Counted from the first letter of the stretch, positions 49,522 to 59,374 are shown. The stretch is 64,000 nucleotides of DNA from Pseudomonadota bacterium (GCA_020161855.1 JAIUNJ010000002.1:496001-560000), one strand, 5' to 3'. Numbers and translations are program-made. Notes: generated by a model from the letters alone, not told the origin.

Positions 49522-51102
49522 CTATGCGGAAACGCCGTCGCGGACGAGCTTGTAGATGATCGCGTCGAGCAGCGCCTGGAAGGACGCCTCGACGATATTG
49601 GGGGAGACCCCCACAGTGAACCAGCGGTTGCCGCCGCTGTCCCTGCTTTCGATCAGAACCCGGGTGGTGGCGCCCGTGCCGCCGTTGAGGATACGGACCT
49701 TGAAATCCACCAGTTCCATGTCATCGATGTGTTTCTGGAACTTGCCCAGGTCCTTGCGGAGCGCCACGTCCAGCGCGTTCACAGGGCCGTTGCCCTCGCC
49801 CGCGTTGATGAAGATCTCGCCGTCGACCTTCACCTTCACCACGGCTTCCGAGAGCATCTCGCCATTGCGCTGCTCCACCATGGTGCGGAAGGAGATGATG
49901 TCGAAGTAGTGCGGCACCGAGCCGAGGGTGCGCCGGGCCAGAAGCTCGAAGGAAGCATCGGCGCCATCATAGGCATAGCCTTGCGCCTCGCGTTCCTTCA
50001 CGTCGCGCAGCAGCGCATCGAGGCGCGGGTCCGCCCTGTCGATGCGCAGGCCGATCCGCTCCAGTTCAGCGAGGAGGTTCGATTTTCCGGCCTGGTCGGA
50101 GATCAGGATGCGGCGGCGGTTGCCCACCGTTTCCGGCGGCACATGCTCATAGGTTTCCGGCTCCTTGGCCAGTGCCGAGGCATGGATGCCGGCCTTGGTG
50201 GCAAAGGCGCTTTTGCCGACATAGGGGGCTTGCGCATTGGGCGAGCGGTTCAGCAGCTCATCGAAGGCGCGCGCCGTTGCCGTCAGCTCCTTGAGTTTGG
50301 CATCGTCGACGCCGGTCTCGAAGCGCTTGCGGTAGTGCGGCTTCAGCGACAGCGTGCCGATGATGGACACAAGATTGGCATTGCCGCAGCGCTCCCCGAT
50401 GCCGTTGAGCGTGCCCTGGATCTGGCAGGCCCCGGCATCGATGGCGGCGAGTGAATTGGCCACCGCATGGTCGGTGTCGTTGTGGGCGTGGATGCCGAGG
50501 AAATCGCCGGGCACAGTCTTGGTGACGGCCCGCACGACCTCAGAAACTTCCGACGGCAGCGTGCCGCCATTGGTGTCACAGAGCACGATCCAGCGCGCAC
50601 CCGCCTCGTAGGCCGCCTTGGCGCATGCCACGGCATAGGCCGGGTTGGCCTTGTAGCCATCGAAGAAATGCTCGCAGTCGATCAGCACTTCCTTGCCCGC
50701 CTCCTTGGCCGCAAGCACGGTGTCGCGGATCGCCTCAAGGTTTTCCTCGTTGCTGCAGCCCAGCGCCACGCGCACGTGGTAATCCCATGACTTGGCAACG
50801 AAGCAGGCCGCCTTGGCCTTGGCCTGGATGACGGCCTGAAGCCCGGCATCATTGGAGGCCGAGCGGCCCACGCGCTTGGTCATGCCGAATGCGGTGAAGG
50901 TGGCATGGCTCTGCCGCGGCGCGGAAAACAGCGCCACATCCGTCGGGTTGCCGCCGGCATAGCCGCCTTCGATGTAGTCGATCCCGATCTTGTCGAGCAG
51001 GCTCATGACGACCAGCTTGTCGTCGAGGGAAAAATCAACACCCGGCGTCTGCTGGCCATCGCGCAGCGTCGTGTCGAAGAGATGGATGCGTTGGCGGGTC
51101 AT
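49522..51102 (-). CDS. cimA: Citramalate synthase
   Basis: 526 aa HMGL-like enzyme. DTTLRDGQQTPGVDFS at the N-terminus, IGIHAHNDTDHAVANS-like metal site, NGIGERCGNANL, and a C-terminal regulatory LeuA domain with GGTGATTRVLI. Condenses acetyl-CoA and pyruvate for isoleucine synthesis. Overlaps the 44-aa membrane protein gene by one base. Confidence 0.93.
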   Translation of the reverse strand: MTRQRIHLFDTTLRDGQQTPGVDFSLDDKLVVMSLLDKIGIDYIEGGYAGGNPTDVALFSAPRQSHATFTAFGMTKRVGRSASNDAGLQAVIQAKAKAACFVAKSWDYHVRVALGCSNEENLEAIRDTVLAAKEAGKEVLIDCEHFFDGYKANPAYAVACAKAAYEAGARWIVLCDTNGGTLPSEVSEVVRAVTKTVPGDFLGIHAHNDTDHAVANSLAAIDAGACQIQGTLNGIGERCGNANLVSIIGTLSLKPHYRKRFETGVDDAKLKELTATARAFDELLNRSPNAQAPYVGKSAFATKAGIHASALAKEPETYEHVPPETVGNRRRILISDQAGKSNLLAELERIGLRIDRADPRLDALLRDVKEREAQGYAYDGADASFELLARRTLGSVPHYFDIISFRTMVEQRNGEMLSEAVVKVKVDGEIFINAGEGNGPVNALDVALRKDLGKFQKHIDDMELVDFKVRILNGGTGATTRVLIESRDSGGNRWFTVGVSPNIVEASFQALLDAIIYKLVRDGVSA

Positions 51103-51236
51103 CAGATCAGGCCTTGATAGCGGAGTGCGATATAGACAATGAGCGCAACGGCGATCAGCTTGAGCGCGATATAGCCGAGCCAGCGCCTGGGGAACGGAAG
51201 CGAGTTCCGCCAGTCCTTCTTGTCGGTAGCGTTCAT
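51102..51236 (-). CDS. 44-aa single-span membrane protein
   Basis: Too short for many gene finders. It starts [20 protein letters not shown] and has one transmembrane helix, [18 protein letters not shown]. Its ATG overlaps the cysS stop (ATGA) and its stop overlaps the cimA ATG (TGATG). Both junctions show it is translated within this operon. Function unknown. Confidence 0.78.
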   Translation of the reverse strand: MNATDKKDWRNSLPFPRRWLGYIALKLIAVALIVYIALRYQGLI

Positions 51237-52699
51237 CGTTTCACCTCCCAGCTGGTCGTGCCGTCCTTGTTGTCCTTGATGGCAATGCCCATGCCGGCGA
51301 GTTCATCGCGGATGCGGTCGCTCTCAGCCCAGTTCTTGGCCTTGCGCGCTTCGAGGCGGGCGGCGATTTGTGTAGTGATCGCCTCGATCTCGATCCCCAG
51401 GCGGTTGGCTTGCATTTCTTTGACTACCCGAGACCTGATTGACTGCATTTCATCTTGAGAGAATCTCGGCAGATCCAGAAACCACTGAACTTCACGATCT
51501 GGAAACATTCCGAGAAACCCTAGATCAGCGCCAAGCTGTGCACGAGCAGCTGCACTGCTGCGGCTCCCTGTTTCGCACGAAGAGATAAACTCAAGGGCTG
51601 CATTTGTATTTAGATCGTCATACAGCGCTTGGACGACATCAGCAGAGGGAGGCTGGACGAAATTTTTCGTCGTCTCATTCTGAAGAATTTCGCTCCAAGT
51701 CCCTATCTTGCTTTCTGCTTCGGTAAGCCTAGCCAAGGAAAAATCTATCGGCTCCCGGTAGTTTGTCATAAGCATGGCGAGCCGCAACACCTCTCCAGGC
51801 CATTTGCGTCCACCGAATTTTTCAGTGTTGAGCAGCTCACTAATCGTCACGAAATTCCCCAGGCTCTTGGACATCTTCTGTCCTTCCACCTGCAGGAAGC
51901 CGTTGTGCATCCAGTAATTCGCCATGACCTTCGTGCCATGGGCGCAGCGCGATTGTGCCAGTTCATTCTCGTGATGCGGGAAGATGAGATCGAGCCCGCC
52001 GCCATGGATATCGAAGACTTCGCCGAGATGCGCCTTGCTCATCACCGAGCATTCGATGTGCCAGCCGGGGCGGCCCCGTCCCCAGGGTGACTCCCAGCCC
52101 GGCTCATGCGGTTCCGATTGCTTCCACAGCACGAAGTCGGCCGGGTTCTTCTTGTGGGCGTCGACGGCGACACGCGCACCCGCCACCTGCTCGTCGAGCT
52201 TGCGGTGCGAGAGCTGGCCATAGTCCGGCATGGCACCCACATCGAACAGCACCTCACCTTCTGCCTGATAGGCATGGCCCCTGGCGATCAGTGCTTCGAT
52301 CATGCTGATCATCCCGGCGATGTGCTCGGTGGCGCGTGGCTGGAATTCAGGCCGCAGGCAGCCGAGGGCCGTCACGTCCTTCTGGTATTGTTCATAGGTT
52401 GTCTCGGTCACGCGGCGGATGGCATCGTTCAGCGGCACGCCGGGATAGTCGCGCAGCGCCCGCGCGTTGATCTTGTCATCGACGTCGGTGATGTTGCGCA
52501 CATAGGTGACGTGGTTCTCGCCGTAGAGGTGGCGCAGCAGGCGGTAGAGCACATCGAAGACGATTGCCGGCCGCGCATTGCCGATATGGGCGAAGTCGTA
52601 GACCGTGGGCCCGCAGACATACATGCGCACGTTCTTCGGGTCCAAGGGGGTGAATTCCTCCTTGCTCCGGGTCAGCGTGTTGTAGATGCGAAGTGTCAT
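51233..52699 (-). CDS. cysS: Cysteinyl-tRNA synthetase
   Basis: 488 aa class I synthetase. Zinc/HIGH region [22 protein letters not shown]-like [11 protein letters not shown] and KMSKS in [11 protein letters not shown]. The DALR anticodon domain follows. From about 51,420 to 51,840 (the part after KMSKS) the DNA is clearly poorer in GC than both flanks while the reading frame stays open, which suggests a recombined segment. Confidence 0.95.
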   Translation of the reverse strand: MTLRIYNTLTRSKEEFTPLDPKNVRMYVCGPTVYDFAHIGNARPAIVFDVLYRLLRHLYGENHVTYVRNITDVDDKINARALRDYPGVPLNDAIRRVTETTYEQYQKDVTALGCLRPEFQPRATEHIAGMISMIEALIARGHAYQAEGEVLFDVGAMPDYGQLSHRKLDEQVAGARVAVDAHKKNPADFVLWKQSEPHEPGWESPWGRGRPGWHIECSVMSKAHLGEVFDIHGGGLDLIFPHHENELAQSRCAHGTKVMANYWMHNGFLQVEGQKMSKSLGNFVTISELLNTEKFGGRKWPGEVLRLAMLMTNYREPIDFSLARLTEAESKIGTWSEILQNETTKNFVQPPSADVVQALYDDLNTNAALEFISSCETGSRSSAAARAQLGADLGFLGMFPDREVQWFLDLPRFSQDEMQSIRSRVVKEMQANRLGIEIEAITTQIAARLEARKAKNWAESDRIRDELAGMGIAIKDNKDGTTSWEVKR

Positions 52700-52971
52700 G
52701 GGGTTCCTCGGAGGCTGGCTCCGGGATCGCTTTGCTTCAGTTCAGGACAAGCGGCGCCGTGCCAGCGGGTTATGCGCTAGGTGCAGATAATAATGCCGCA
52801 AATGTTAACGGCATGCTGGCGGGCGGAATTCATCGCGGCGCACCATGCCGGAAAGCCCCCCTTGCCGTCAAGCGAGGGCTGAAAGACGGTTGCCATGCCG
52901 TTTCCGGGCGTGTGATTGCCGTGCCCCGGTGCTATCAGCCTCGGCGCGCCTTCCCCTTCGAGTCCCGTTCC

Positions 52972-53865
52972 ATGTCCGCCGTCTCCCCTGCCCAGCACCG
53001 GCTGGGCCTTATCGTTGTCGCCGCGGCCGCCCTCTGCTGGTCCATGGGCGGCTATTTCACCCGTATCATCGGGGCGGACCTGATGACGCTGCTGTTCTGG
53101 CGCGGCATCTTCTCGGGCAGTGCCGTCCTCATCATGTATTGCCTGCTGGAACGGCGCTTCGCGCTTGGTGACCTGCGCAGGCTGGGGTGGCCCGGGCTTG
53201 GTGTCGCCTTCTTCAGCGCCACGTCGATGATCTGCGGCATCGGCGCCATTCGTTACACCTCGGTTGCCGATGCCATGGTCATCTATGCCACGGCTCCGTT
53301 CATGGCGGCGGGGCTTGCCTGGCTCATCTTTGGCGAGCGCAGCAGCCGCATGACGATCCTTGCCGCCATCACCGCACTTGTGGGTGTCGTCATCATGCTC
53401 TGGGGGTCGTCCTGGGGCGGATCGATGTTCGGCAAGCTGCTGGCGGTCTTCATGGCCCTCAGCATGGCCAGCTTCTCGGTTTTGATGCGCGGGCACCGCG
53501 ACCTGCCGATGATGCTCGCCATGGCGCTGTCAGGCTATCTCGTCAGCATTTTCTGCTTTGCCTTCGCCGATCCCATGGGTGTGAGCCTCACGGATTTCGG
53601 GCTCATCGCCATTTTCGGCGTGGTTCAGAATGCGCTTGGCCTGTTCTTCTACACGCTGGGCACAAAGCGCGTCACGGCGGGCGAGGCCACGCTGCTTGCC
53701 TCGCTGGAAGTGCCCTTCACACCATTGTGGGTCTGGCTCTTCCTGGGAGAGGCGCCGCCGGCAGCAACCATGCTCGGCGGCACCATCGTGCTTGTTGCCC
53801 TGTTCAGCCACATCGGCATGGAGTTTGTGCGCTCCAGCCGGGCCGTGGCTGCGGCGAGAGGCTAG
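52972..53865 (+). CDS. DMT/EamA-family transporter
   Basis: 297 aa with ten predicted spans in two EamA repeats (IVVAAAALCWSMGGYFTRI; VTAGEATLLASLEVPFTPLW). ATG at 52,972 gives the usual family length; the open frame before it is not protein-like. The substrate is unknown. Ends in a 4-bp convergent overlap with the GST gene. Confidence 0.88.
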   Translation: MSAVSPAQHRLGLIVVAAAALCWSMGGYFTRIIGADLMTLLFWRGIFSGSAVLIMYCLLERRFALGDLRRLGWPGLGVAFFSATSMICGIGAIRYTSVADAMVIYATAPFMAAGLAWLIFGERSSRMTILAAITALVGVVIMLWGSSWGGSMFGKLLAVFMALSMASFSVLMRGHRDLPMMLAMALSGYLVSIFCFAFADPMGVSLTDFGLIAIFGVVQNALGLFFYTLGTKRVTAGEATLLASLEVPFTPLWVWLFLGEAPPAATMLGGTIVLVALFSHIGMEFVRSSRAVAAARG

Positions 53866-54557
53866 GCCTTCACCGTCTTGGCGTCCTGGCCGAAGAGCAC
53901 CTTGCGCTCCTCGTCGGTCATCGGCTTGGCATAGGACTTGGGCGCCTGGGCATAGGCCTTGACCACGGCGGGCCGTGCCTTGATCGCCTCGAACCAGCGC
54001 TTCAGGTTGGGGAAGTCGTCGAGGTTCTGCTTGTGGTTCTCGTAGGGCACGATCCACGGGTAGGATGCCATGTCGGCAATCGAGTATTCGCCCGCCACGA
54101 ACTCACGGTCAGCGAGGCGCTTGTTGAGCACGCCGTAAAGCCGCGCCGTTTCCTTGGTGTAGCGCTCCATGGCATAAGGGATGCGTTCCGGCGCATAGAC
54201 GTTGAAATGGCCGTTCTGGCCGGCCATGGGGCCAAGGCCGCCCATCTGCCAGAAGAGCCACTGCATCACTTCGGTGCGCCCGCGCACGTCCTTGGGCAGG
54301 AACTTGCCGGTCTTCTCGGCGAGGTATTGCAGGATGGCGCCAGACTCGAAAATGCTGATCGGCGCGCCGCCATCGGCCGGCGTCTGGTCGACAATGGCCG
54401 GCATGCGGTTGTTGGGAGCAATCTTCAGGAACTCGGGCTTGAACTGGTCGCCCTTGCCGATATCCACCTTGTGGATGGTGTAGGGAAGCCCCGCTTCTTC
54501 AAGGAAAATCGTGATCTTGTGGCCGTTTGGCGTCGGCCAGTAGTGCAGGTCGATCAT
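53862..54557 (-). CDS. Glutathione S-transferase family protein (YghU/YfcG-like)
   Basis: 231 aa. Thioredoxin-like N-terminal domain with HYWPTPNGHKITIFLEEAGL, the glutathione site region NRMPAIVD and FESGAILQYLAE, then an all-helical C-terminal domain with LADREFVAGEYSIADMASYP. The TPNG start and length match the Nu-class GST group (disulfide-bond reductase activity in E. coli members). Confidence 0.9.
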   Translation of the reverse strand: MIDLHYWPTPNGHKITIFLEEAGLPYTIHKVDIGKGDQFKPEFLKIAPNNRMPAIVDQTPADGGAPISIFESGAILQYLAEKTGKFLPKDVRGRTEVMQWLFWQMGGLGPMAGQNGHFNVYAPERIPYAMERYTKETARLYGVLNKRLADREFVAGEYSIADMASYPWIVPYENHKQNLDDFPNLKRWFEAIKARPAVVKAYAQAPKSYAKPMTDEERKVLFGQDAKTVKA

Positions 54558-54626
54558 CTGGAATCTCTTCTATTATCTGTAACAGTGTCCGTATCATATG
54601 GGCAGCAGCCGCTGGGGGCACAAGCC

Positions 54627-55760
54627 CTATTTCGTCCGCCGGAAGGGATAGAGAAACTGCTGCCAATAGCCCGTCGGCACCGGATGGCCGCCAATGCCAT
54701 AGCCCTTGGGCCAGCGGTCCTCGGGCATGTGGTAGGTGCCGAACAGCCTGTCATAGAGCGGGAAATGGATGGCGAAATTGACGTCGATGGCCTCCTTCTC
54801 GAGGCCGTGGTGCCAGTGATGGAAGCGCGGCGTGACGAGGAAGCGCTCGAAGATGCCGAGATTCCAGTTCAGGTTGGCATGCACGAATGTCGAATAGACA
54901 TAGACGATGAGCAGATAGGTCTGCAGCGCCGACTCTGTGAAGCCCAGCACGAAGGCCGGTGTCGCGGTGGCGGCACGCAGCACGATGATCTCGAGGAAAT
55001 GCATGCGCGCGCCGGCAATCCAGTCCATGGATTTGGCCGAGTGATGCACGGCATGGAACTTCCACAGGAAGGGCACACGATGGAAGGCGCGATGCACCCA
55101 GTACTGCACGAAATCCGTCAGGGCCATGATGGCGATGATCTGGATAACGAACGGAAGACCTCCCACCCATTGCCGGAGATCGTTGAAGCTGCCGGTGGCG
55201 ACCAGTGCTGTTGACGGCGCCAGCGTCGTGAAGGTCAGCACCTGCACCAGCATCGAGCTGATGAAATAATAGAACAGGTCCTCGCGCCACTCGCCGCGGA
55301 AGACAGGCTGCTCCGCGCGATGCGGAAAGATGCGCTCCAGCGGAATGAAGAGAACGCCGCCGAAGATCACGTTGATGATGAAGAAGTCGAGCCCGAAGAA
55401 AACACGGTGGCCACCGGTGAGATCGCCGATCTGTGGCATGGCGCCCCAGAGCGAGGCCACCAGCGTGATGACGATGGTCAGCGTGCCAAGCAGCTTCTTG
55501 TCGCGCAGCGTCAGGCTCAGTGTGCCGCAGAAGAAGGCGGCGATCATCGTGGCAAACAGGATCGGCTTGAGCAGGCTCTGGCTGTGCAAGGCCGAGAGTT
55601 CCGGCATGCCGAGAAGTGCGGGCTGGCGCAAGATGAAGACAAGGAAGAGTGCGCCCAGTGCCAGGGCAAAGCCGAGCACACCGGCAATCCAGCCGCTGCC
55701 GAAGCGCCTGAGTTCTTCGGGCGCTTCGAGTTCAGCTCTGAGGTTCTTGCGCAGGGACAT
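54627..55760 (-). CDS. Fatty acid hydroxylase/sterol desaturase family membrane protein
   Basis: 377 aa with several transmembrane spans and the di-iron histidine boxes in QYWVHRAFHRVPFLWKFHAV, VHHSAKSMD and RFHHWHHG. It hydroxylates or desaturates a lipid substrate; the specific reaction cannot be read from sequence. Next upstream is the rib operon on the same strand. Confidence 0.88.
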   Translation of the reverse strand: MSLRKNLRAELEAPEELRRFGSGWIAGVLGFALALGALFLVFILRQPALLGMPELSALHSQSLLKPILFATMIAAFFCGTLSLTLRDKKLLGTLTIVITLVASLWGAMPQIGDLTGGHRVFFGLDFFIINVIFGGVLFIPLERIFPHRAEQPVFRGEWREDLFYYFISSMLVQVLTFTTLAPSTALVATGSFNDLRQWVGGLPFVIQIIAIMALTDFVQYWVHRAFHRVPFLWKFHAVHHSAKSMDWIAGARMHFLEIIVLRAATATPAFVLGFTESALQTYLLIVYVYSTFVHANLNWNLGIFERFLVTPRFHHWHHGLEKEAIDVNFAIHFPLYDRLFGTYHMPEDRWPKGYGIGGHPVPTGYWQQFLYPFRRTK

Positions 55761-55826
55761 GGGGGCTCCGTCTGGAAAGGATCAGCTTTCTAGCTCAATC
55801 ATCGGCCCCCGTCACGGAGGGGGCCT

Positions 55827-56288
55827 TTAGCCCTGTGCCTTGATGGCCGCAATGGTGTTGAGCGAATCAACCACCGCTGCCGCCGCCTCCCGGCCCTTGT
55901 TGTGCTTGTCGTCGAGGCTCCGCACTGTGGCCTGCTGCTCGGTGTAGGTGGTGAGCACGCCGAAGGCCAAGGGCACCTTCGTGGCCAGTGTCGCGCGCAT
56001 CAGGCCTGCCCCGGCATTCTCGCTGATGTATTCGAAGTGGGCCGTATCGCCCTTGGTCACGCAGCCCAGGCACACAACGCCGTCAAAGCGCCCGGTCTCG
56101 GCCAGGGTCTTGGCGATCAGCGGGATCTCGAAAGCGCCGGGTGCCGGATAGATGTGAGCATCGGGAACAGCGATGCCCTGTTCCTTGAGATAGGCGAGCG
56201 CGCCGCGCTTCAATCCTTCCGTAACTTCTGCATTGAAGCGGCTGACGACGAGTGCGATCCGCCACTTGCTGGTCTGGGTGTTGGCCAT
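55827..56288 (-). CDS. ribH: 6,7-dimethyl-8-ribityllumazine synthase
   Basis: 153 aa. Motifs VVSRFNAEVTEGLKRGA, PGAFEIPLIAKTL and VCLGCVTKGDTAHFEYI, with LAFGVLTTYTEQQA near the C-terminus. Condenses the DHBP and pyrimidine intermediates of riboflavin synthesis. Last gene of the FMN-riboswitch operon. Confidence 0.95.
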   Translation of the reverse strand: MANTQTSKWRIALVVSRFNAEVTEGLKRGALAYLKEQGIAVPDAHIYPAPGAFEIPLIAKTLAETGRFDGVVCLGCVTKGDTAHFEYISENAGAGLMRATLATKVPLAFGVLTTYTEQQATVRSLDDKHNKGREAAAAVVDSLNTIAAIKAQG

Positions 56289-56304
56289 GGTTCTGTTCCT
56301 CTGT

Positions 56305-57501
56305 TTATTGCGGGATGAAATGTCCGAGCCTGTCGCGCTTGGTGGCGAGATAGGAGGCGTTGAAAGGGTTGCTGGCGATCACCAGCGGCACCTGCTCCAC
56401 GACATCGAGGCCCAGGTCGGCAAGGGCCCGTGTCTTGTCCGGATTGTTGGAGAGCAGGCGAAGCCGGTTGACCCCGAGTGAGCGCAGGATGCCTGCGGCA
56501 GCGCTGTAGTCGCGCTCGTCGACGCCGAAGCCCAGGGCCGTGTTGGCATCGATCGTGTCATGGCCCCGGTCCTGCAAGGCATAGGCCTTGATCTTGTTGG
56601 CAAGGCCGATGCCGCGGCCCTCCTGATTGCGCAGATAGACGAGAACGCCGCCTTCGCTTTCGGAAATGAGCTGCAGGGCCTTCTGCAATTGCGGGCCGCA
56701 GTCGCAGCGCAGCGAGCCCAGCGCCTCGCCTGTCAGGCATTCGGAGTGAACCCGCACGAGCGGCACCTCGGGAAGCGGATGCTTCACCAGTGCCAGATGC
56801 TCGCCCTCGCCGATCACCTCGTGGAAGGCATGGATGCGCAGCGGCTCGTCGGTGAAGGACGATGGCAGATCGGCCTGCGCCACTTCGCGCACATTGATCT
56901 CGCTGCGCTTCCGGTGCCGGACGATCTGCTCGATGGTCAGGATGGGAAGCCCGTGCGTCTTGGCGAAAATCTCGAGATCCGGGCGGCGCGCCATCTCGCC
57001 ATCATCGCGCATGATCTCGCAGATGACGCCGGCAGGCCGCAGCCCCGCCAGCCGCATCAGATCGACAGCACCCTCGGTGTGACCGGTGCGTTTCAGAACG
57101 CCACCCTCTGCCGCACGCAGCGGGAAGATATGGCCGGGCGACACGATATCACCGGGCTGCGCCTTCGGATCGATGGCGGTGGCAATGGTGCGGGCCCGGT
57201 CGGCGGCGGAGATACCGGTCGAAATCCCCTCGCGCGCCTCGATCGAGATGGTGAAAGCGGTCGAACGCCTTGCACCATTATTGTGGGTCATCGGCGGCAG
57301 GCCGAACTTGTCGATCATGTCGGCGGCCATCGAAAGGCAGATCAGTCCACGGCCATGCCTGGCCATGAAGTTGACGGCATCGGCGGTGGCGAATTCCGCG
57401 GCAACGACGATGTCGCCCTCGTTCTCGCGGTCCTCGTCATCGACGAGCACGATCATGCCGCCGCGGCGCAGGTGTTCTAGGGCTTCAGATAGGGCAGACA
57501 T
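56305..57501 (-). CDS. ribBA: Bifunctional DHBP synthase / GTP cyclohydrolase II
   Basis: 398 aa. N-terminal DHBP synthase (VDDEDRENEGDIVVAAEF, GRGLICLSM, HTEGAVDLMRLAG) joined to GTP cyclohydrolase II with Zn ligands in CLTGEALGSLRCDCG and the finger RNQEGRGIGLANKI. ATG at 57,501 follows the ribE stop region; the frame upstream of it is a shadow of ribE. Confidence 0.94.
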   Translation of the reverse strand: MSALSEALEHLRRGGMIVLVDDEDRENEGDIVVAAEFATADAVNFMARHGRGLICLSMAADMIDKFGLPPMTHNNGARRSTAFTISIEAREGISTGISAADRARTIATAIDPKAQPGDIVSPGHIFPLRAAEGGVLKRTGHTEGAVDLMRLAGLRPAGVICEIMRDDGEMARRPDLEIFAKTHGLPILTIEQIVRHRKRSEINVREVAQADLPSSFTDEPLRIHAFHEVIGEGEHLALVKHPLPEVPLVRVHSECLTGEALGSLRCDCGPQLQKALQLISESEGGVLVYLRNQEGRGIGLANKIKAYALQDRGHDTIDANTALGFGVDERDYSAAAGILRSLGVNRLRLLSNNPDKTRALADLGLDVVEQVPLVIASNPFNASYLATKRDRLGHFIPQ

Positions 57502-58088
57502 AGGCGCTCCACATATTTCGCCATCACATCGACTTCGACATTGATGGCGTCTCCGGGCCTTGCGGCATGGAGATTGGTGTGTTCCCAGGTGTGGGGGATG
57601 ATGGTGATGCCGATCCGCGACTGGCCATTGCCCAGCGCCGCGAGGCTGTTGATTGTCAGGCTGATGCCATTGAAGGCGATGGAGCCTTTTTCCACGCAAT
57701 AGCGGGCCAGTGAATCCGGCACATCGAAGAAGAGCCGCCATGACCCCTCGTCGGCAATCACCTCAGCCAGTGTCGCCATGCCGTCCACATGGCCCTGCAC
57801 GAGATGACCCGACAGCCTCGTGTTCAGGCTTACAGCCCGTTCCAGATTGACTTTGCTGCCCATCACAATGGTCGAAAGATTGGTGCGCGCCAGCGTTTCC
57901 GGGCTGGCATAGAAATCGGCAACCCCCACGGCATCGAAAGATACAACGGTGAGGCACACGCCATTGACGGCGATGCTCTCGCCCAGTTCGAGACCGGCGA
58001 AGCCCGTTTCGATCCGGCAGTTCAGCCCGCCCGTTCCATGGTCGGCCCGGCTGACGGAAGCGACGCGCTCAATGATGCCTGAAAACAT
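57477..58088 (-). CDS. ribE: Riboflavin synthase alpha subunit
   Basis: 203 aa built of two lumazine-binding repeats. Start MFSGIIERVASVSRADHGTG, then VNGVCLTVVSFDA and, in the second repeat, FNGISLTINSL. Dismutates lumazine to riboflavin. The 5' end overlaps ribD by 20 bp and the 3' end overlaps ribBA by 25 bp, so coupling is tight. Confidence 0.95.
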   Translation of the reverse strand: MFSGIIERVASVSRADHGTGGLNCRIETGFAGLELGESIAVNGVCLTVVSFDAVGVADFYASPETLARTNLSTIVMGSKVNLERAVSLNTRLSGHLVQGHVDGMATLAEVIADEGSWRLFFDVPDSLARYCVEKGSIAFNGISLTINSLAALGNGQSRIGITIIPHTWEHTNLHAARPGDAINVEVDVMAKYVERLCLPYLKP

Positions 58089-59166
58089 GCAGCTCCCAAG
58101 TGCTTCTGCTGTTGCGATGAATGGTGATGATGTCGTCGCCCCCGGCCTGTTGGCGGATGACAACGTGCTCGTCCCAGAGCGATCCCGACAAAATGGCTTC
58201 CGTGACGGCAGGCCCCGCCTCGACCAGAACTTCCAGCGCGCCCCGCTCGGCGCACTGGCGCAATCCGTCCTCGATCGTTCCAGCGCGCAGCACGGAAAAA
58301 CCGCGGGCCTCCGCGGCCTGCACGTAGCTTTCAGGAATGCGCCGACGGCGGTCGAGCAGCACAAGGTGCCGGCGCTTGTGGGTGAAATCGGGCACATGCC
58401 TCACGGTGAAATGCGGATCATCCGCCAGCACCGTCCCCGAGCCGGTCAGGATCGCATCGGCGCGGCGGCGCAGTTCGTGGGCGAAGGTCAGGGATGCAGC
58501 ACTGGTGAAGGTCTTCTGGCCCTGCGGCGGCACCATGCTGCCCTCGCGGTTGACGGCCTGCTTCACCGTCACCCAGGGCAACCCTGTGCTCGTGCGCTTG
58601 GCAAAGGGGCCAATCAGCCGCTGCAAACCTGTAGCAATCACTTCGTCATGGCGGGGCGTGAAGAACGTCACATTCAATCCGCGCGCCGCAAGTGTTGCGG
58701 CACCACTGCCCTTCACTTTTGGATTGGGATCAGCACAGCCGATCCAGACCTGCCGTGCCGGCGTTGCGAGGATCGCCTCCGTGCAGGGCGGCGTGCGGCC
58801 ATGATGATTGCAGGGTTCGAGCGTCACGACAGCGGTGTGGATGCGTTCAGAAAGGCCCGCCTCCCGTGCCCGGGCAATCGCCTGGGCTTCGGCATGGGCC
58901 TGCCCGGCCCTTTCATGGGCCCCGGTCGAGATGACAGCGCCCTGTTCATCTAGCAGCACGCAACCAACCGGAGGGTTGGGCGCCGTCGCTCCCTCGAAAG
59001 CACGCGCAGCGGCAATCGCAGCGGCCATGGCGCTGGTGATCGTGTCGCTCGCAATGATGGGGTGCTTGTCCAAGCGGCCCTCGTGCATGTGTTTCAACAA
59101 TCGCACAGGGCCACATATGCAATGCGTCGCAGGCTCCCCATGCGGGGACTGCGCGCCTTGCTTCAT
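58069..59166 (-). CDS. ribD: Bifunctional riboflavin deaminase/reductase RibD
   Basis: 365 aa. Deaminase domain with APNPPVGCVLLD, the Zn ligands in HAEAQAI and TLEPCNHHGRTPPC; reductase domain with DAILTGSGTVLADDP and EVLVEAGPAVTEAIL. The ATG at 59,166 is chosen because the ribosome site GGAAGAG, inside the FMN riboswitch, is right before it; later ATGs at 59,088 and 59,028 lack one. This start leaves an unusual extension of about 45 residues before the normal N-terminus. Confidence 0.93.
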   Translation of the reverse strand: MKQGAQSPHGEPATHCICGPVRLLKHMHEGRLDKHPIIASDTITSAMAAAIAAARAFEGATAPNPPVGCVLLDEQGAVISTGAHERAGQAHAEAQAIARAREAGLSERIHTAVVTLEPCNHHGRTPPCTEAILATPARQVWIGCADPNPKVKGSGAATLAARGLNVTFFTPRHDEVIATGLQRLIGPFAKRTSTGLPWVTVKQAVNREGSMVPPQGQKTFTSAASLTFAHELRRRADAILTGSGTVLADDPHFTVRHVPDFTHKRRHLVLLDRRRRIPESYVQAAEARGFSVLRAGTIEDGLRQCAERGALEVLVEAGPAVTEAILSGSLWDEHVVIRQQAGGDDIITIHRNSRSTWELHVFRHH

Positions 59167-59168
59167 GT

Positions 59169-59314
59169 GTTCTCTTCCATCCGGACTATACCGTCGGCCC
59201 CGGAGTTGAACCGGGTCTGCTGACCTTGCACCCCGAAGGATACAAGCGCTCGCGGGCTGATGGCCATTGCTGGCCAAACACCGCCGGTGGGGAATTACAC
59301 CCCGCCCTGAGAAC
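59169..59314 (-). promoter_or_regulatory. FMN riboswitch (RFN element)
   Basis: Upstream of ribD on the minus strand. P1 is formed by GTTCTC (59,309-59,314) and GAGAAC (59,169-59,174). Conserved RFN boxes include AGGGCGGGG, ATTCCCCACCGGCGG, AGCCCGCGAGCG, CAGCAGA, GCCGACGGT and AGTCCGGATGGAAGAG. The 3' strand carries the ribD ribosome site and ends two bases before the ATG, so FMN binding can block translation directly. Confidence 0.95.
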
Positions 59315-59374
59315 GATGCCGGCTGTTACACCGGCACAGATTAGTTAGTGCAGCCGCCGCGAGCCTTCAAGGGC

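Noticed and set aside
53187-55214. Plus-strand open frame of 675 aa across three genes.
   Set aside because: It runs antisense to the GST and fatty acid hydroxylase genes, and in another frame of the DMT transporter gene; it arises from high GC.
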